Assembly: GCF_010093595.1 (NCBI RefSeq)
Contig: NW_022985442.1
Coordinates: 324,046 to 388,045 of the forward strand
Source: Mytilinidion resinicola
Lineage: Eukaryota > Ascomycota > Dothideomycetes > Mytilinidiales > Mytilinidiaceae
Direction: 5' to 3'
Length of the DNA: 64,000 bases
Shown here: piece by piece, positions 1-10,263 of the stretch
Layout of the letters: each line of letters begins with the position of its first letter
How positions within the stretch are numbered: position 1 is the first letter of the stretch
Notes under the pieces: generated by a model
Told to the model about the DNA's origin: nothing
Seen by the model: only the letters and a program-made list of their open reading frames with translations
Database searches by the model: none
Program-made: the position numbers and the translations under genes

Positions 1-1576
1 GAGCTCTGTGCCGCGATGTCGGGAATGCCGCGTCCGGCTGGGTTGTACAGGCCCTCCCAGCGGTTGCCAAGAATCTTGAGGTAGTCTCCTACAGCCTTGT
101 CTTGGTACGAGGGACGAGGGAAACGGTCTGAGAAGCCACCGGAGGAGAACGAGATGGCGGATTCGGGCTCGACGTAGTGGGTGCCGCCAACTGCGGTCAC
201 GTAGGGACAGGATGCGGGGAATGTAGGCAAGAAGCGGGTTGTGTTCTTGCCGTCGTTGGTCTGGCACGCCGACCCGACACCTGTGTCACCGCTGGAAAAG
301 AGGACCGAGACACCGCGTGCGCCCAGCTGGCCGATCAGGTCACAAACCGTCTTCGAGTACTGCTCTGGTACACTCTGCTCGTCTTCGCCGTACGAGGTCG
401 TGAGCGTTTGAGGAAGTTCCTCATCCTTCAATCCGGTAAGGAAGGTGAAGAAATCGAGATACGGCTCGTTCTCGTTGTCCGCCGGGTTGGGCTGGTCGAG
501 ATCAGGAATGAGCTCGCCCCGGCCTGCAGTGCTGTAGAAGTTGACCGCTGTACCAGGGTCTGTCAAGGGCACAGTATATTGGATATCGAGATTGGCCTCC
601 ACGCTATCGTTCTGAGTGTTCTGGGGAAGAACGCCACCTACACTATATTAATTTACGGCTTCCAACAATAATGCATTGTACTTACCATGGACTGAGGTCC
701 ACGTAAAGTTGCTGCCGACTGCCCATGGCGCGTACTCGACATTGAATTGAGCAAGGTCAGCGAAAAGAGCGTACTCCTCCAAGAAACCATTGACGCCGAA
801 CTTGCTTCCAGCCTTAGCGTCAACCTTGTAGGATCCGAACTTGTACAGTTCTTTCAAGCAAGAAGGAGTGATAGTAGTGTTGCACTGGGTAACATTGAGC
901 CCGGTGCCAGCAGCACCGATGACCTCCTTGTTAAGGTACTGATACCTGTTGGCGCGTATTTGGCCAAACCGGGTGGTAGGTTGGATCATGTCAATGAAAC
1001 TGTGGAGCTCCCTGGGCACGGAGTACTGAAGAGTTCGGGTCTTCGTGACCGTTGATCGGGCAAGACTGCGGTAGGTAGTGAACTTGGCATCCATCATCTC
1101 TTCGGCGACGGACACTGGTGCAACGAAGTTGATCCACTCGCCATCCTCTTCAATATCCTCGCTGCAGACTCCGGAATCACGAAGCCACTCGATGGCGGCT
1201 TCGGTAGCTTCGGCAGATGGTCGTAGCATGTCCTTGAGCTCGTCCCTCTTCAAGTGCTGCCCATATCTGGGGTGTTCTGGAGTAGACACCTCGATGAGGC
1301 TTTGCTCAAATAGCGCCTGGTTCGACTGAAGAATCTGTTAGTATGGATGTACAGGCATGGTTGAAAAGCTAGCAGAAAGTTGCGCAATCAATCGAAGCGT
1401 ACCTTGGTCAGAGCGATACGGAAGTGCATCCTCCTGCTTGGATTCGGAGTGCCAGCAGCCTTCCAGCCCTCAGGCACCCCGCGCAGCTTTTCCATAATCT
1501 CAACATGGGAGGTAGTCAAGCAATTGACGGCTCCCGCCAGGCCCAAAAGCCCCGCGACCAGTGTAGAGCAACGCAT
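1..1576 (-). CDS. Sedolisin-family (S53) secreted tripeptidyl peptidase, 3' end cut by window edge
   Basis: Secreted acid serine-carboxyl peptidase. Three exons are visible: 1576-1403 (signal peptide, [19 protein letters not shown]), 1325-686 (pro-kumamolisin activation domain, with the HPRYGQHL motif) and 637-1 (start of the catalytic domain). The introns are GTACGC..TTCAG and GTAAG..GTAG and both keep the frame. The catalytic Glu and Asp are in EANLDIQY, and [13 protein letters not shown] is the conserved core block. The last visible residues, [19 protein letters not shown], come just before the SGTS box that holds the catalytic Ser, which lies beyond the edge. About 483 residues are seen of a usual ~600. 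Family assignment is firm; tripeptidyl rather than endo-activity is inferred from fungal relatives. Confidence 0.93.
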
Positions 1577-3546
1577 CTTATCGGATGAAAGCGATCGACA
1601 ATGGGAACGAGAAGAAAGACTCTGTAAGGATGCAAAGCGATAGAGACACTTCTAAAGAATGAAGCCGCACAAGACTCTCAACAGCTGCGGTCAACGCGTC
1701 TCTCAGAAACTTAGAACGCGCGATGAACTTCAAAGAAGCAGCAGCAGTGACCGGGCACCTGGCAAGATATATACTCCCCGCTACTGGTGGCTACGGATAA
1801 AGCACCATGTCGCCATCTGGCTGCTGGGCAACCTGCCAATGCGACAACACGGAGCTCCCTGCAATCAATTAAGACCTCCCATAACAAGGTTAAGATCTTC
1901 GGTGTAACAATGCCCAGGACAGCCGTCCCTGTGCCTGCAGGTCTTGGCCGGCGCGCGCGGGGCATGCGAGAATGCTCCTATCAGCCGCCGCTGCGGTGGG
2001 TTGAATTGCATAGTTGAAACATGGTCTTGATTGGCTGTCTGGCGTAGCGTGCAGATTAATGACATGGACCTGCATCGAGCAGGTGAGTGCGGTACCGCCG
2101 ACGACTGCAAAAGGGTCACAAGAGTGACGGCGAAGCAGCGGATTAGAGGGCTTGGTATGACAGAGTAGGAAGCTTGGAGTCTTGGAGCGGAAGCTGGGCG
2201 TTGGAGTCCGCTGTCGTGATGGTGAGAGATGCGAGGCTAAGAGTCGGCATCGGCGGCGGGATGGATACAGAAGGTGCATCACGTGTTACCGTGCTAGGAA
2301 TTTGAAAGACGGAATTTGGCCCGGTAATAAACACCCATCTGGACTGCCTTTTGACGAGCTGGCCGCTTAGTAGCTGAGCTACTCCTCACAGTGGTGTCGA
2401 GTGAGCAAGATTGAAGTCAAGCAGTGATAAATCCGTGTGCCCAGACTTATGGCCTAATACACAGTAATAGGTCACAAGTCTGTGCATGCGTCTACCATTG
2501 CTTAGGGTACCCCCATGGAATTTCAAGAACCTAGGCGCGATGTCAAGTTTCAAGTAGTTGCAATTCCGGCTGCCTCTTGACTGACTGGCTGCTTAATAGC
2601 TGGGCCGCTCCTCACAGTGGTGTCGACTGAGCAAGATTGGAGCCAAGCAGTGATAAATCCGTGTGCCCAGACTTATGGCCTAGTACTGTACGAGAAGGGT
2701 TACGAGGTTCGCACTGTCTTCTTGCGAATAGGTACCCGATCATGACGAAGATCGTTCTTTTGGGCCTTCTAGAGCCCGGAAATGGTACCCTTGTCGAGTT
2801 TCATCCATCGTCATATTTCCGTCTCCTCGTGCAGTGGGTGTTGGGCAGCCTTTTGGCTGGCTGGATACATGCTAGCTAGGCTACTCCTTACGGTGGTGTC
2901 GAGCAGTCAAGAGTGGAACCCCTGCAGTGGTATATCCGCGGCCCGAACTTATAATCTAGTAATGCACTAGGAAACAAGTCTGGGCTCGTCGTCTATTGAT
3001 CTATTGATGAAGTGCTGAAGCACCACAAACAGCGGCCAAGTAGGCCGACTGTAGGCGCATAAAAACCCTCTGATTCAAGCTCTCAAGGGCTTTACGTATC
3101 ATCGGAAGTTTCATAATCTGCTAAAGCACCTCAAACGGTGGTGACCGAGTGTCCCAGACATCTAGCAAAGCACTGAATCAGTACTTTTCAAACAAAACTC
3201 TGGATAGTCCTATCATTAGCTCAAAGTGAAACAACATCTCTAATACGTGGTCTTATGGTTTTGATGTTAATTTGTATTTCTGATAGTAGGCTAGGGCACC
3301 GCAAGCAGCGGCAAGCAACTATCTACCGGCTAGTGTCCAAGTCCCAATTAGTGAGTTAGCTCTAAACTAGAGCAAATCTATCCAGAAAATTAGTTGATGA
3401 TCGGAGAAAGCCTACGATTGATAACATACCTCATGAGTGAATTCCAACTTTCTGTAGTAGTGGAGGTCCTTCATGGCAGCATCATATGCCCCACGACCCT
3501 CCAAAGAGTAGTCCAGATTAGAGTGTGTGTTGAGACTCGTCCGATA
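1577..3546. other. Gene-free region with decayed repeats
   Basis: About 2 kb upstream of both the sedolisin and rrp4 3' end. No ORF here has coding character. The first 200 bp should contain the sedolisin promoter; a TATATA lies at about 1768-1774. From about 2340 onward it holds three imperfect direct copies of a repeat (listed separately) and shorter, more degenerate pieces of the form GC(T/A)(A/G)(A/G)GCACC(A/G)CAA(A/G)C at about 3017, 3124 and 3295. Confidence 0.6.
2340..2985 (+). repeat. Three imperfect direct copies of a dispersed repeat
   Basis: Copies lie at about 2350-2465, 2583-2695 and 2855-2985. Shared blocks include CTCCTCACAGTGGTGTCGA, GCAAGATTG, AAGCAGTGATAAATCCGTG and TGCCCAGACTTATGGCCTA; copy 3 is the most diverged. 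A fourth copy in the opposite orientation is at 43215-43345. No coding potential is seen. The family looks like a short decayed mobile element or satellite remnant. Confidence 0.7.
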
Positions 3547-5196
3547 TCAACCTCCAAATCCACCTAGAGCCTGCTCAACCACCCTCCTGCCCCTCTCTCC
3601 TCCCAAGAACTCACTTTTCTCCCCATCACCGCCCATTGCGTCCTCAGCATCCACCGAGAGACTGGCCTCATAGGCCCTAACAACCATCTCTTCATCCACG
3701 CTCGCTCCGTGCTCCACCAAAGCCCTGATCACCCCGGCCACCCTAGCAATCTCCCGCCTAGTGTTCACCCCAATCTCTTCGTTCTGGCTCGAGTAGATCT
3801 CCTTGCTTATGGTCTCCTCCAGCCGAGTGATGGCGACATCCTTCCCATGTCCCTCCGGCTCCACGTGCTTCGAAATCCACACATAGCCATTGACTCCCAG
3901 AACCACATCAACCTCCTCACCACCGCGTGAAGTCGTGATTGTGAAGACTTGTCGCCGAGCCCTAGCAACTCCACCTTTTCCCTTCGATCCCCCAGCACCC
4001 GACACAGAGAGGAAGTATCCGTTTCGCAGCTTGCCGTACTTCAGACTCCGCGTGTGTAGCGCTGCGGCTCCATCTTGGAAGAGATTCTGCACTTCTGCGA
4101 CGAGCAGGTCACCCTCTGTGAAGAAGGTTCGGATGTTGAGTTCGTCGGCTGCATCTCGCTTGCGCAGGATTCCACCGGGGAGGTTGATTGCACTCAGTGG
4201 GAGCCCCGCCAGCAGCGGCGCTGCAATGTCGACCTGCCACCGCTTCGACTGCACCTGCACGATGCGCCCAACAACCAGGTCGCCAATCTCGGGCGTATAG
4301 CGAGCTCGCAGTGGGGTGACGGAGAGCAGTTTATTGGTCTTGTGCAGCGTGCCGGCGACGGTTGATGTGATGGCGGTTGTGTGCGGAGGGATGTAGGTGC
4401 CGTGGCCGCGCATCCACTGGGGGTCGTCGGTGATAGTTTCACCGGGCGTGACAATGGAACTACCGCCTAGTCGGGGCCGCTTGGAGGAGGGATATGCCGC
4501 GTCAATGTCCATGTCGACATCGGAATCAGAGCTGTCTTCTTCTGGGTCCGCGTATGCATTTTGGCGGGGCAGAGGCGCGGGTGGCAGCGGTGAATTGATG
4601 ACGATGGGCATGTTATAGGGGACCAAGGGGGGCGGAATGTAGTGGAGGGCCCCAAATTCGGGAATACCGGTGGATAGAAGGGTGTCAGAGCGGTCGTGGA
4701 AGGAGGGCTGGAGCTTGGGAAGCTGTGATGGTGGGCTGGCAGGTTTTCTGGAGGACCCCTGCGCGCTTGGTTCGAGATCGGCGACGAGAGCGTTGTAGTA
4801 GTCCGTATCGTTGTAGGCGTCGTACGTCGGACGATAAGAGTCGGTTGGGCGATACGAGTCAGTAGCTGGCAGGGCTGGGCGGTACGAGTCGGTTTGACGT
4901 CTGTCTCGCCTCTCAGGCCTCTCCCCAACTTCCTCCTGTTCGCGACCTCCATCAAGTGAGAGCCCTTTCAAGCTCTCCAGAACAGCCCTCTTCTCGCGTT
5001 GTCTCTGGATTCTCTCTGTCTCTTTCTGTTTCATCTTCTTTCTACGCTCTTCGTACCATATCTCGAATTCACGGTCTTCAACGATACCCTCGGCCGCAGC
5101 TAGTGCCCTCTTTCTCTCCTTGTCTAGCTTCATCATCAGCAGTGCCTGCTCACTGTGAGTGCCCCCCGCTTTTTGTGTTCTCTTTCCTCTAGTCAT
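3547..5196 (-). CDS. RRP4: Exosome complex RNA-binding subunit Rrp4, with N-terminal extension
   Basis: Cap subunit of the RNA exosome, which acts in nuclear and cytoplasmic 3'-5' RNA processing and decay. The intronless ORF is 549 aa. The Rrp4 part begins near residue 196 ([16 protein letters not shown] at 4611). It contains the family signature [19 protein letters not shown] at about residue 250, an S1 domain at about 305-385 ([20 protein letters not shown]) and a KH-like domain with GVNG at about 440. Residues 1-195 are not part of normal Rrp4: a basic helical/coiled segment at 20-80 and a TDSYRP repeat (four DSYRP copies) at about 100-125. Translation may start at 5196, or at 4611 with the upstream frame left untranslated. 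Confidence 0.9.
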   Translation of the reverse strand: MTRGKRTQKAGGTHSEQALLMMKLDKERKRALAAAEGIVEDREFEIWYEERRKKMKQKETERIQRQREKRAVLESLKGLSLDGGREQEEVGERPERRDRRQTDSYRPALPATDSYRPTDSYRPTYDAYNDTDYYNALVADLEPSAQGSSRKPASPPSQLPKLQPSFHDRSDTLLSTGIPEFGALHYIPPPLVPYNMPIVINSPLPPAPLPRQNAYADPEEDSSDSDVDMDIDAAYPSSKRPRLGGSSIVTPGETITDDPQWMRGHGTYIPPHTTAITSTVAGTLHKTNKLLSVTPLRARYTPEIGDLVVGRIVQVQSKRWQVDIAAPLLAGLPLSAINLPGGILRKRDAADELNIRTFFTEGDLLVAEVQNLFQDGAAALHTRSLKYGKLRNGYFLSVSGAGGSKGKGGVARARRQVFTITTSRGGEEVDVVLGVNGYVWISKHVEPEGHGKDVAITRLEETISKEIYSSQNEEIGVNTRREIARVAGVIRALVEHGASVDEEMVVRAYEASLSVDAEDAMGGDGEKSEFLGGERGRRVVEQALGGFGG

Positions 5197-5577
5197 CTTG
5201 AGTAGGGCAGGCTTGCCGACAGTCGAAAGAGAACGCTAAGGTATTGCTGGTTCGCTCAGTGAAGATCTTTCAAGGCCACAAAGAGTAGGCCTAGCCTTCA
5301 GAGAGTGTGGTGTGTTGGTGGTGGAGGCAGTGGTCCGTGGAAGCCTGGAGAAGTTGAGGGTTGTTGAGCGTTTGTTGTAGGTGCGCAGATTTCACGTGCC
5401 TCACTTACCCACTGCCGCCTCACTTGTCGTCCTCTGGTAGCCCGTAGAGCTGTTAGAGAGGGATCTCACTTCGTCAAGATTCAAGTATAGCAGTTATCTG
5501 TCTCTGCGTACTTTCATGCGCAGCACTCCTGAACTGGGGTTTATATTTCTCTTCATGGATTATGTGGCTGATCCAAT
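5197..5577. promoter_or_regulatory. Intergenic spacer between divergent rrp4 and the PLD-like gene
   Basis: 380 bp shared by two divergent genes. It contains TTCACGTGCC at about 5390. No convincing ORF or TATA box is seen on either side, apart from a TTTATATTT at 5540 facing the PLD-like gene. Confidence 0.4.
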
Positions 5578-7322
5578 ATGCATAGTCTAAGTTGTGACGC
5601 GCTGGACTTTCTAGCCATGCCTGGCCCAATTACCTTTGCCAGCATCGCGAGGGAATGGCAAGAAGATCTGCTATTGCACAAGGAAGAAAACAAACATGAT
5701 ACCCCAAACTACTACGCCTCCACCCCAAGTACTCTCACTACATCGTCAACAGTCCATAACTTCATCACTGGCACTGGTGACAACATATTCAGTAGCATTC
5801 TCCCCGCCCTTGAGTCTGCTGAATCCGAAATCATCTTCATTACCTGCTTCTGGGCTCGCTCATCCTCCCTGTCGCAGCTTGCCAACACCCTTCGCGCTCT
5901 ATCCATCAAAGCCCAAGCCCGCGGAGGCTGGAAACTACGCGTCCGCATCGGTTTATCTTCCCTCTCGCTCTTCCAGAAGATCTTCCAGCCGCACACCATC
6001 ACCGGTCAAACCTACACGCCCTCAACATGGGTCAAGACACTCGGCCTCCCGTCCCCAGCCGAGCTCGGCGGCCTCGACCTCGAGATCAAAAGTGTTTTCC
6101 TCCTCCCCTTCAGCGTCAGTAAGTAAGGTCGTACTACACATACCAGAGTCCTTTGGTGTCATCGTTCCTGGAATCGTGTTGAAACACGACTCATGTCGCG
6201 TTTGAACACACACTCAAGTCGCATTTGAGCACCCATTTTAGTCGCTTTAGAGCCGATAATCGTGTCTTAAACACGACTTGAGTGGCACTTGAGGACTACA
6301 AACACCAGAGGACCTCGTCTATATCATACTCCCACCCTTCTATCTACGAAAACCCGCTAATATGTGTATTTCCACCTTAAGTGCATCCCAAATTCATAAT
6401 CGTCGACCGCAAGAGAGTCTTCTTACCTAGCTGCAACGTGAGCTGGGAGTCCTGGTTCGAGGGGTGCATTGAGCTCTCTGGGCTAGTGGTATCGCAATTC
6501 GTCCGCTTCTGGCTCGAATTCTGGTCATCGAACGAACACGAAAGATCCCTTCCTCCGCCTCCCTCACCACCCCACCCCTCCGTCACCTCTCTACCCTCTC
6601 CTCAATCTCCCACTCCCATCCACCCATCACCACTCGGTCCCGCCCACACTCACACCCCCCTCCCAACCCACTCAATACCAACCCTCTTCCTCCCCTCCCC
6701 CCACCACCTAAACCCCCGCTTCGCCCCCTTCTCCTCCTCCCCGCCCCTATCTCCTCCAACGCCCCTCAACACCCTCCTCCTCACGCTCCTCGCCCGCGCG
6801 AACAGTAGCATCTACATCCAAACCCCCAACCTCACCGCGCCCCCCGTCCTCACCGCCCTCCTGCGCGCCCTCCGCCGCGGCGTCGCCGTCCACATCCGCA
6901 CCTCCGCGCGCCTCATGATCCTCGAGCAGCTCGTCACCGCAGGGACTACAACTACACGCTGCGTGCGGAAGCTTGTGAGACGGCATCGGGCGCTGCTCTC
7001 CTCCGCCACAGCTGCGCGAGATGAGGATGAGGAGGCGGGCGTAGGGTTGGTGGCGCCGGGGGCGTTGAGGGTTGAGTTTTTCGAGCCACTGGGCGGGTTC
7101 AGGAAGGAGGGCATGGAGGGCGGGGAGCCGCAGCAGAGCCATCTGAAGCTGCTGATTGTGGACGAGGCGGCGACGGTGCTGGGGAGCGGGAACCTGGATC
7201 GCGCGAGTTGGTACACGAGCCAGGAGCTTGGCGTGGCGTTTTTTGATGGGGGGGTTGCGGGGGCGGTTAGGGGGGGTGTGGAGGGGGTTATTGGGGGGAG
7301 GGTGAGAGGTTACTATGGTTAA
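5578..7322 (+). CDS. Phospholipase D-like (HKD) family protein
   Basis: Two exons, 5578-6118 and 6382-7322, give 493 aa. The splice (GTCA|GTAAGT ... TTAAG|TGC) rebuilds an ATG codon and joins LLPFSV to MHPKFIIVD. Two HxK(x)4D motifs are visible: HPKFIIVD at the start of exon 2 and HLKLLIVD near the C-terminus, followed by GSGNLDRASW. The region between them is Pro/Ser-rich (about residues 240-300). These mark a PLD-superfamily fold; the substrate cannot be told from sequence. An in-frame alternative start at 5617 (MPGPITFASIAREW) fits family N-termini better. The 263-bp intron is long for this window and full of palindromes. Confidence 0.82.
6119..6381 (+). repeat. Palindrome-rich intron insertion in the PLD-like gene
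   Basis: Intron of 263 bp. It contains two near-identical palindromes (ATCGTGTTGAAACACGAC at about 6173 and ATCGTGTCTTAAACACGAC at about 6261), several short CGACTnnnGTCGC(A/G)TTTGA units between them, and an outer inverted pair GTCCTTTGGTGT (about 6150) / ACACCAGAGGAC (about 6303). It looks like a small inverted-repeat element sitting inside, or having created, the intron. Confidence 0.6.
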
Positions 7323-7399
7323 TTAAGCACGGGGAGAGGAGATAGCGGTGGATGTAAGGAAAATTGTACGTTTTGTGATGCTTTAGTATGTTTTTTTTT

Positions 7400-8061
7400 G
7401 GGGAGGGCTAATCGTACACCCCCTAACGAATAATCGTACACCTCCTTTCGAATAATCATACACCCCCTACTTTACCGCTTCTGATTGGCTCGGAGGTCCG
7501 GCAGTAGGCCTCCGAACATTCACCCTTACGTCTATCTACACGTGCATCTCTGCCATATGTGAGCTCATACGTGAGACTATACGTGAGGCTATACGAATCG
7601 TCATGGCTATACAGCCTCTCCGTTTTACGGTGCATCCTTTCCGATTTGTATAGCCTTTCCAATTTGTGTAGCCTTACGAACAGCCTCACGTACAGCCTCA
7701 CGTACAGCTTTACGTACGAGCTGTATATACGGCTGCACAAATCGGCCCGGATGCACTGTAAAATGGAGAGGATGTATAGCTATGCTGAGTTGTATAGCCT
7801 CGCGTACGAGCTCACGTACGAGCTCACGTACGGCCGTATATATAGCTGCACAAATCAGATAGGCTGCGCTGGAGGCTACGTGGCCGCAATTGGAGACAGC
7901 ATTCGGAATTAGTGAGCAAGTGAAGCGAGCCAATCGGAACCTCTGGAGCAACCCTCTAAGCCAATCAGAAGGCGGTGAAGTGACAGGGGAGTAGGGGGTG
8001 TACGATTAGTCGTTAGGGGGTGTACGATTATTCGTTAGGGGGTGTACGATTAGCCCTCCCC
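7400..8061. mobile_element. Non-autonomous terminal-inverted-repeat element 1
   Basis: Perfect 41-bp terminal inverted repeats at 7400-7440 and 8021-8061 (they begin GGGGAGGGCTAATCGTACAC). Imperfect pairing continues inward through further TCGTACACCCCCT units and a TGATTGGCT block. A run of T lies outside each end (7391-7399 and 8062-8069), which could be an 8-bp target duplication of a poly-T site. The interior is rich in ACGTGAG/CTCACGT and TATAGCCT units and has no credible ORF. The length of about 660 bp, the TIRs and the lack of coding fit a MITE. Confidence 0.85.
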
Positions 8062-8069
8062 TTTTTTTT

Positions 8070-9437
8070 GGGCGTTGATAATCTCACACCCCCTAATTCC
8101 TCCATGCACACCCCCTTTTCGCTATTCGCACACCCCCTCCCCCCTAGTCGTTTCACCGCTTTCCTATTGGCTCGGAGCAGCGCGGAGCTTCCTCCGGGCA
8201 TTCACCTATACATCTATATACACGTGATGCTGTACGCGAGGCCGTATATAAGGCTACACGAATCGGAAAAAATGCGCCGTAAAATGGAGAGACTGTATAG
8301 CCTCTCCATTTTATACAGCCTTGCGTATAGCTTCACGTACAAGCTCACGTACAAGCTCACGTAGTATAAGTATAAGTCTAATTCTAAGTATAGAATAGAA
8401 GTTCTATTCTAGAAGTGCCTACGTGCCTACAAGCATGCTAAACCTGTCAAAACCTCACCTTATTACGGCTCCTTTGCATCAAGCCTGGCCCCCTAGCATC
8501 GCCGCCTACACCTACTCTTCACCTTCATTAATATACCCCTTGATTTCCTTATCATACGCTGCAAGCTAATGTAAAAGCTCCTCTCGGCTAAGCCTCTGTG
8601 CTTAAGGATAAGGCTGAGGCTGAGGCATAGGCTGAGGCGTAGGCTGAGGCATAGGCTAAGGCGTAGGCTGAGTACTATCTTTCCTCTGAAGTGCCATTTT
8701 CCGTGGTACCTTATCCTTTGCACCAGGCGGCCGGCCGCGCTTCTTAGCTGCAGGTGCAGCCGTAGGTGTAGCTGTATGCGCTGCTGTATGCGCTGCTGTA
8801 TGCGCTGCTGTATGCGCTGCTGTAGGTACTGCCGTAGGTGCTGCCGTAGGTACTGCTGTAGGTGCTGCCGTAGGTACTGTCGTAGGTGCTGCCGTAGGTG
8901 CTGCCGTAGGTGCTGCCGTAGGTGCTGCCGTAGATGCAGCTGTAGGCCTAAGAAGGGCTGGATCAATACGAGAAAGATCAACCGGTGTAGCTGTCGACTG
9001 ATAGGCATTCCGAGCGTTAGGAGCTGGACGAGGGACTACAGAAATAGGCGGTGCTGGCGGCGGAGCTGTCGGCATGCGTCCTGGAGGTATGCTCGTATGT
9101 CCACTCTGTCTGGTTTACTACGGTATTTTGCTAGGCCGTAGCCCCGCGCTGATGCGTGCGCTTGTAGAGCAATATGCGCTTCCTCTGCTGTAGCGTAGTA
9201 CGCCAGCCGTGGCGGCTAGAGGGCCATGGTGAGTGTATTGTAGAGGGAGAGGAAGAGGATGTAATTAATTGCGATCAAGGCCGCATTTGGAGAGAGCATT
9301 TGGAATTAGTAAGCAAGTTAAGCAAGCGAATCAGAGGCTCCGGAACACCCCTCCGAGCCAATAGGAAGGCGGTGAAACGACTAGAGGGGGAGGGGGTGTG
9401 CGAATAGCGAAAAGGGGGTGTGAGACTATCAACGCCC
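8070..9437. mobile_element. Related terminal-inverted-repeat element 2 carrying a decayed ORF
   Basis: The ends GGGCGTTGATAATCTCACAC (8070) and, inverted, GGGCGTTGATAGTCTCACAC (9437) start a TIR of about 110 bp with one mismatch here and one extra CACACCCCC unit on the left. Poly-T flanks both ends (8062-8069 and 9438-9447), and the left run is shared with element 1. Subterminal blocks (CTATTGGCTCGGAG, ACACGTGATGCTGTACG, AAAATGGAGAGACTGTATAGCC) match element 1, so the two belong to one family. It encloses the AT-hook pseudogene at 8512-9075. Confidence 0.85.
8512..9075 (-). pseudogene. Decayed AT-hook protein of TIR element 2
   Basis: One reading frame of 188 codons runs from ATG at 9075 to TAG at 8512 and is broken by three internal stops. 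Each stop is explained by C-to-T change of a Gln codon (CAG to TAG, CAA to TAA, CAG to TAG). The order is: Pro-rich N-terminus, a 12-bp minisatellite coding PTAA/PTAV/HTAA repeats, an AT-hook (KKRGRPPGAKDK), a Gln-Pro tract (PQPMPQPTPQ) and a tail (LAAYDKEIKGYINEGEE). It is probably a DNA-binding accessory protein of the element; no transposase core is visible. Confidence 0.65.
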
Positions 9438-9502
9438 TTTTTTTTTTCACGGCTTGTTGGTCCGGAAGGATTAGGGGGACGGTCCACATGATCTATGGAA
9501 AG

Positions 9503-9640
9503 CACGTGTGCGCTGATGACTACAGTTTTTTTTTTCGACTATAAAGGATCCTCTTTTTCCAACTCTTCGAGCAGCAGGGAAGGGTTGAGGGGAGCTGGAC
9601 ATCAACAGCCCAAGGCATTGGCAATCAAGTCCAGTTCCTG
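9503..9640 (+). promoter_or_regulatory. TATA/leader unit F
   Basis: CACGTG at 9503, TATAAAG at 9540, GGACATC (in GAGCTGGACATCAAC) at 9597 exactly 57 nt later, and GTCCAG at 9629 after a 25-nt spacer. At the position where other units have ATG (87 nt from the TATA box), this copy has AAG followed by TCCAGTTCC. No longer ORF follows. It is the isolated member of the family found at 17-19 kb and 57.5-59 kb, lying just outside TIR element 2. Confidence 0.55.
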
Positions 9641-10263
9641 GGCGGAGGTTAAATCAAAACTTTAGAAGCGGAATACCTACAATGTTCGGCTTACAGGCGG
9701 AGAGCAAAAGCACCCTCAGTACGTTATTATGAAGGACAACTGGAGGTGTCAAGTCAAAGGGCAAGAATGATCCATGGTGACTGGAGGACTGCACTGCAAA
9801 AGACATGCAACAAGAGACAATGGTGTGGAGGCTGGGCGTCAAAGTACTTGCTACAACGCCCCATGTGTGGAGGAGGTGAAGGAGATGGTGGTGGTGATGC
9901 ACGCCATCTTGGGGCAGAAAAGAAGGAGGCGAACTTGAGATGCTGGTGCAGAGCAGTATTAGTAAGGGGCTAGGATGAGGAGATGAAATGGGAGGAAATC
10001 GGGAGGAAGAGGAAGGAGAGAAGATTAGCAATCTCATGAAATAGGGAAGGACAAGAAGTAGGTTTAGTGTAGCCAAGAGCTCGCTCGGAAACACATTTCC
10101 TACAGTCCTATTTCCCTCATAACCCAGAAATGTGGTTCTCTAATGTACATCTAAAATAAATCAAAGAGTGGCCCATAACCCATCCTTTTCTCAAGCGCCG
10201 TCCAAGCGCCCCTGCTATTCCTACAGCTATACCGTCGCAAAAAGATCATCGCCGTGCTGCCTC
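9641..10263. other. Gene-free spacer downstream of the NLR-like gene
   Basis: A minus-strand frame of 146 codons (9654-10094) is leucine/serine/histidine-rich low complexity without recognisable features. I do not call it a gene. Nothing else is seen. Confidence 0.5.

Noticed and set aside
7456..8364. Open frames inside TIR elements 1 and 2 with repeats like YVRLYVRLYE or ELTYELTYG
   Set aside because: They are translations of the ACGTGAG/CTCACGT repeat units on both strands and break at unit ends; not proteins.
9654..10094. 146-codon minus-strand ORF
   Set aside because: Low-complexity Leu/Ser/His; no signal, domain or splice evidence.
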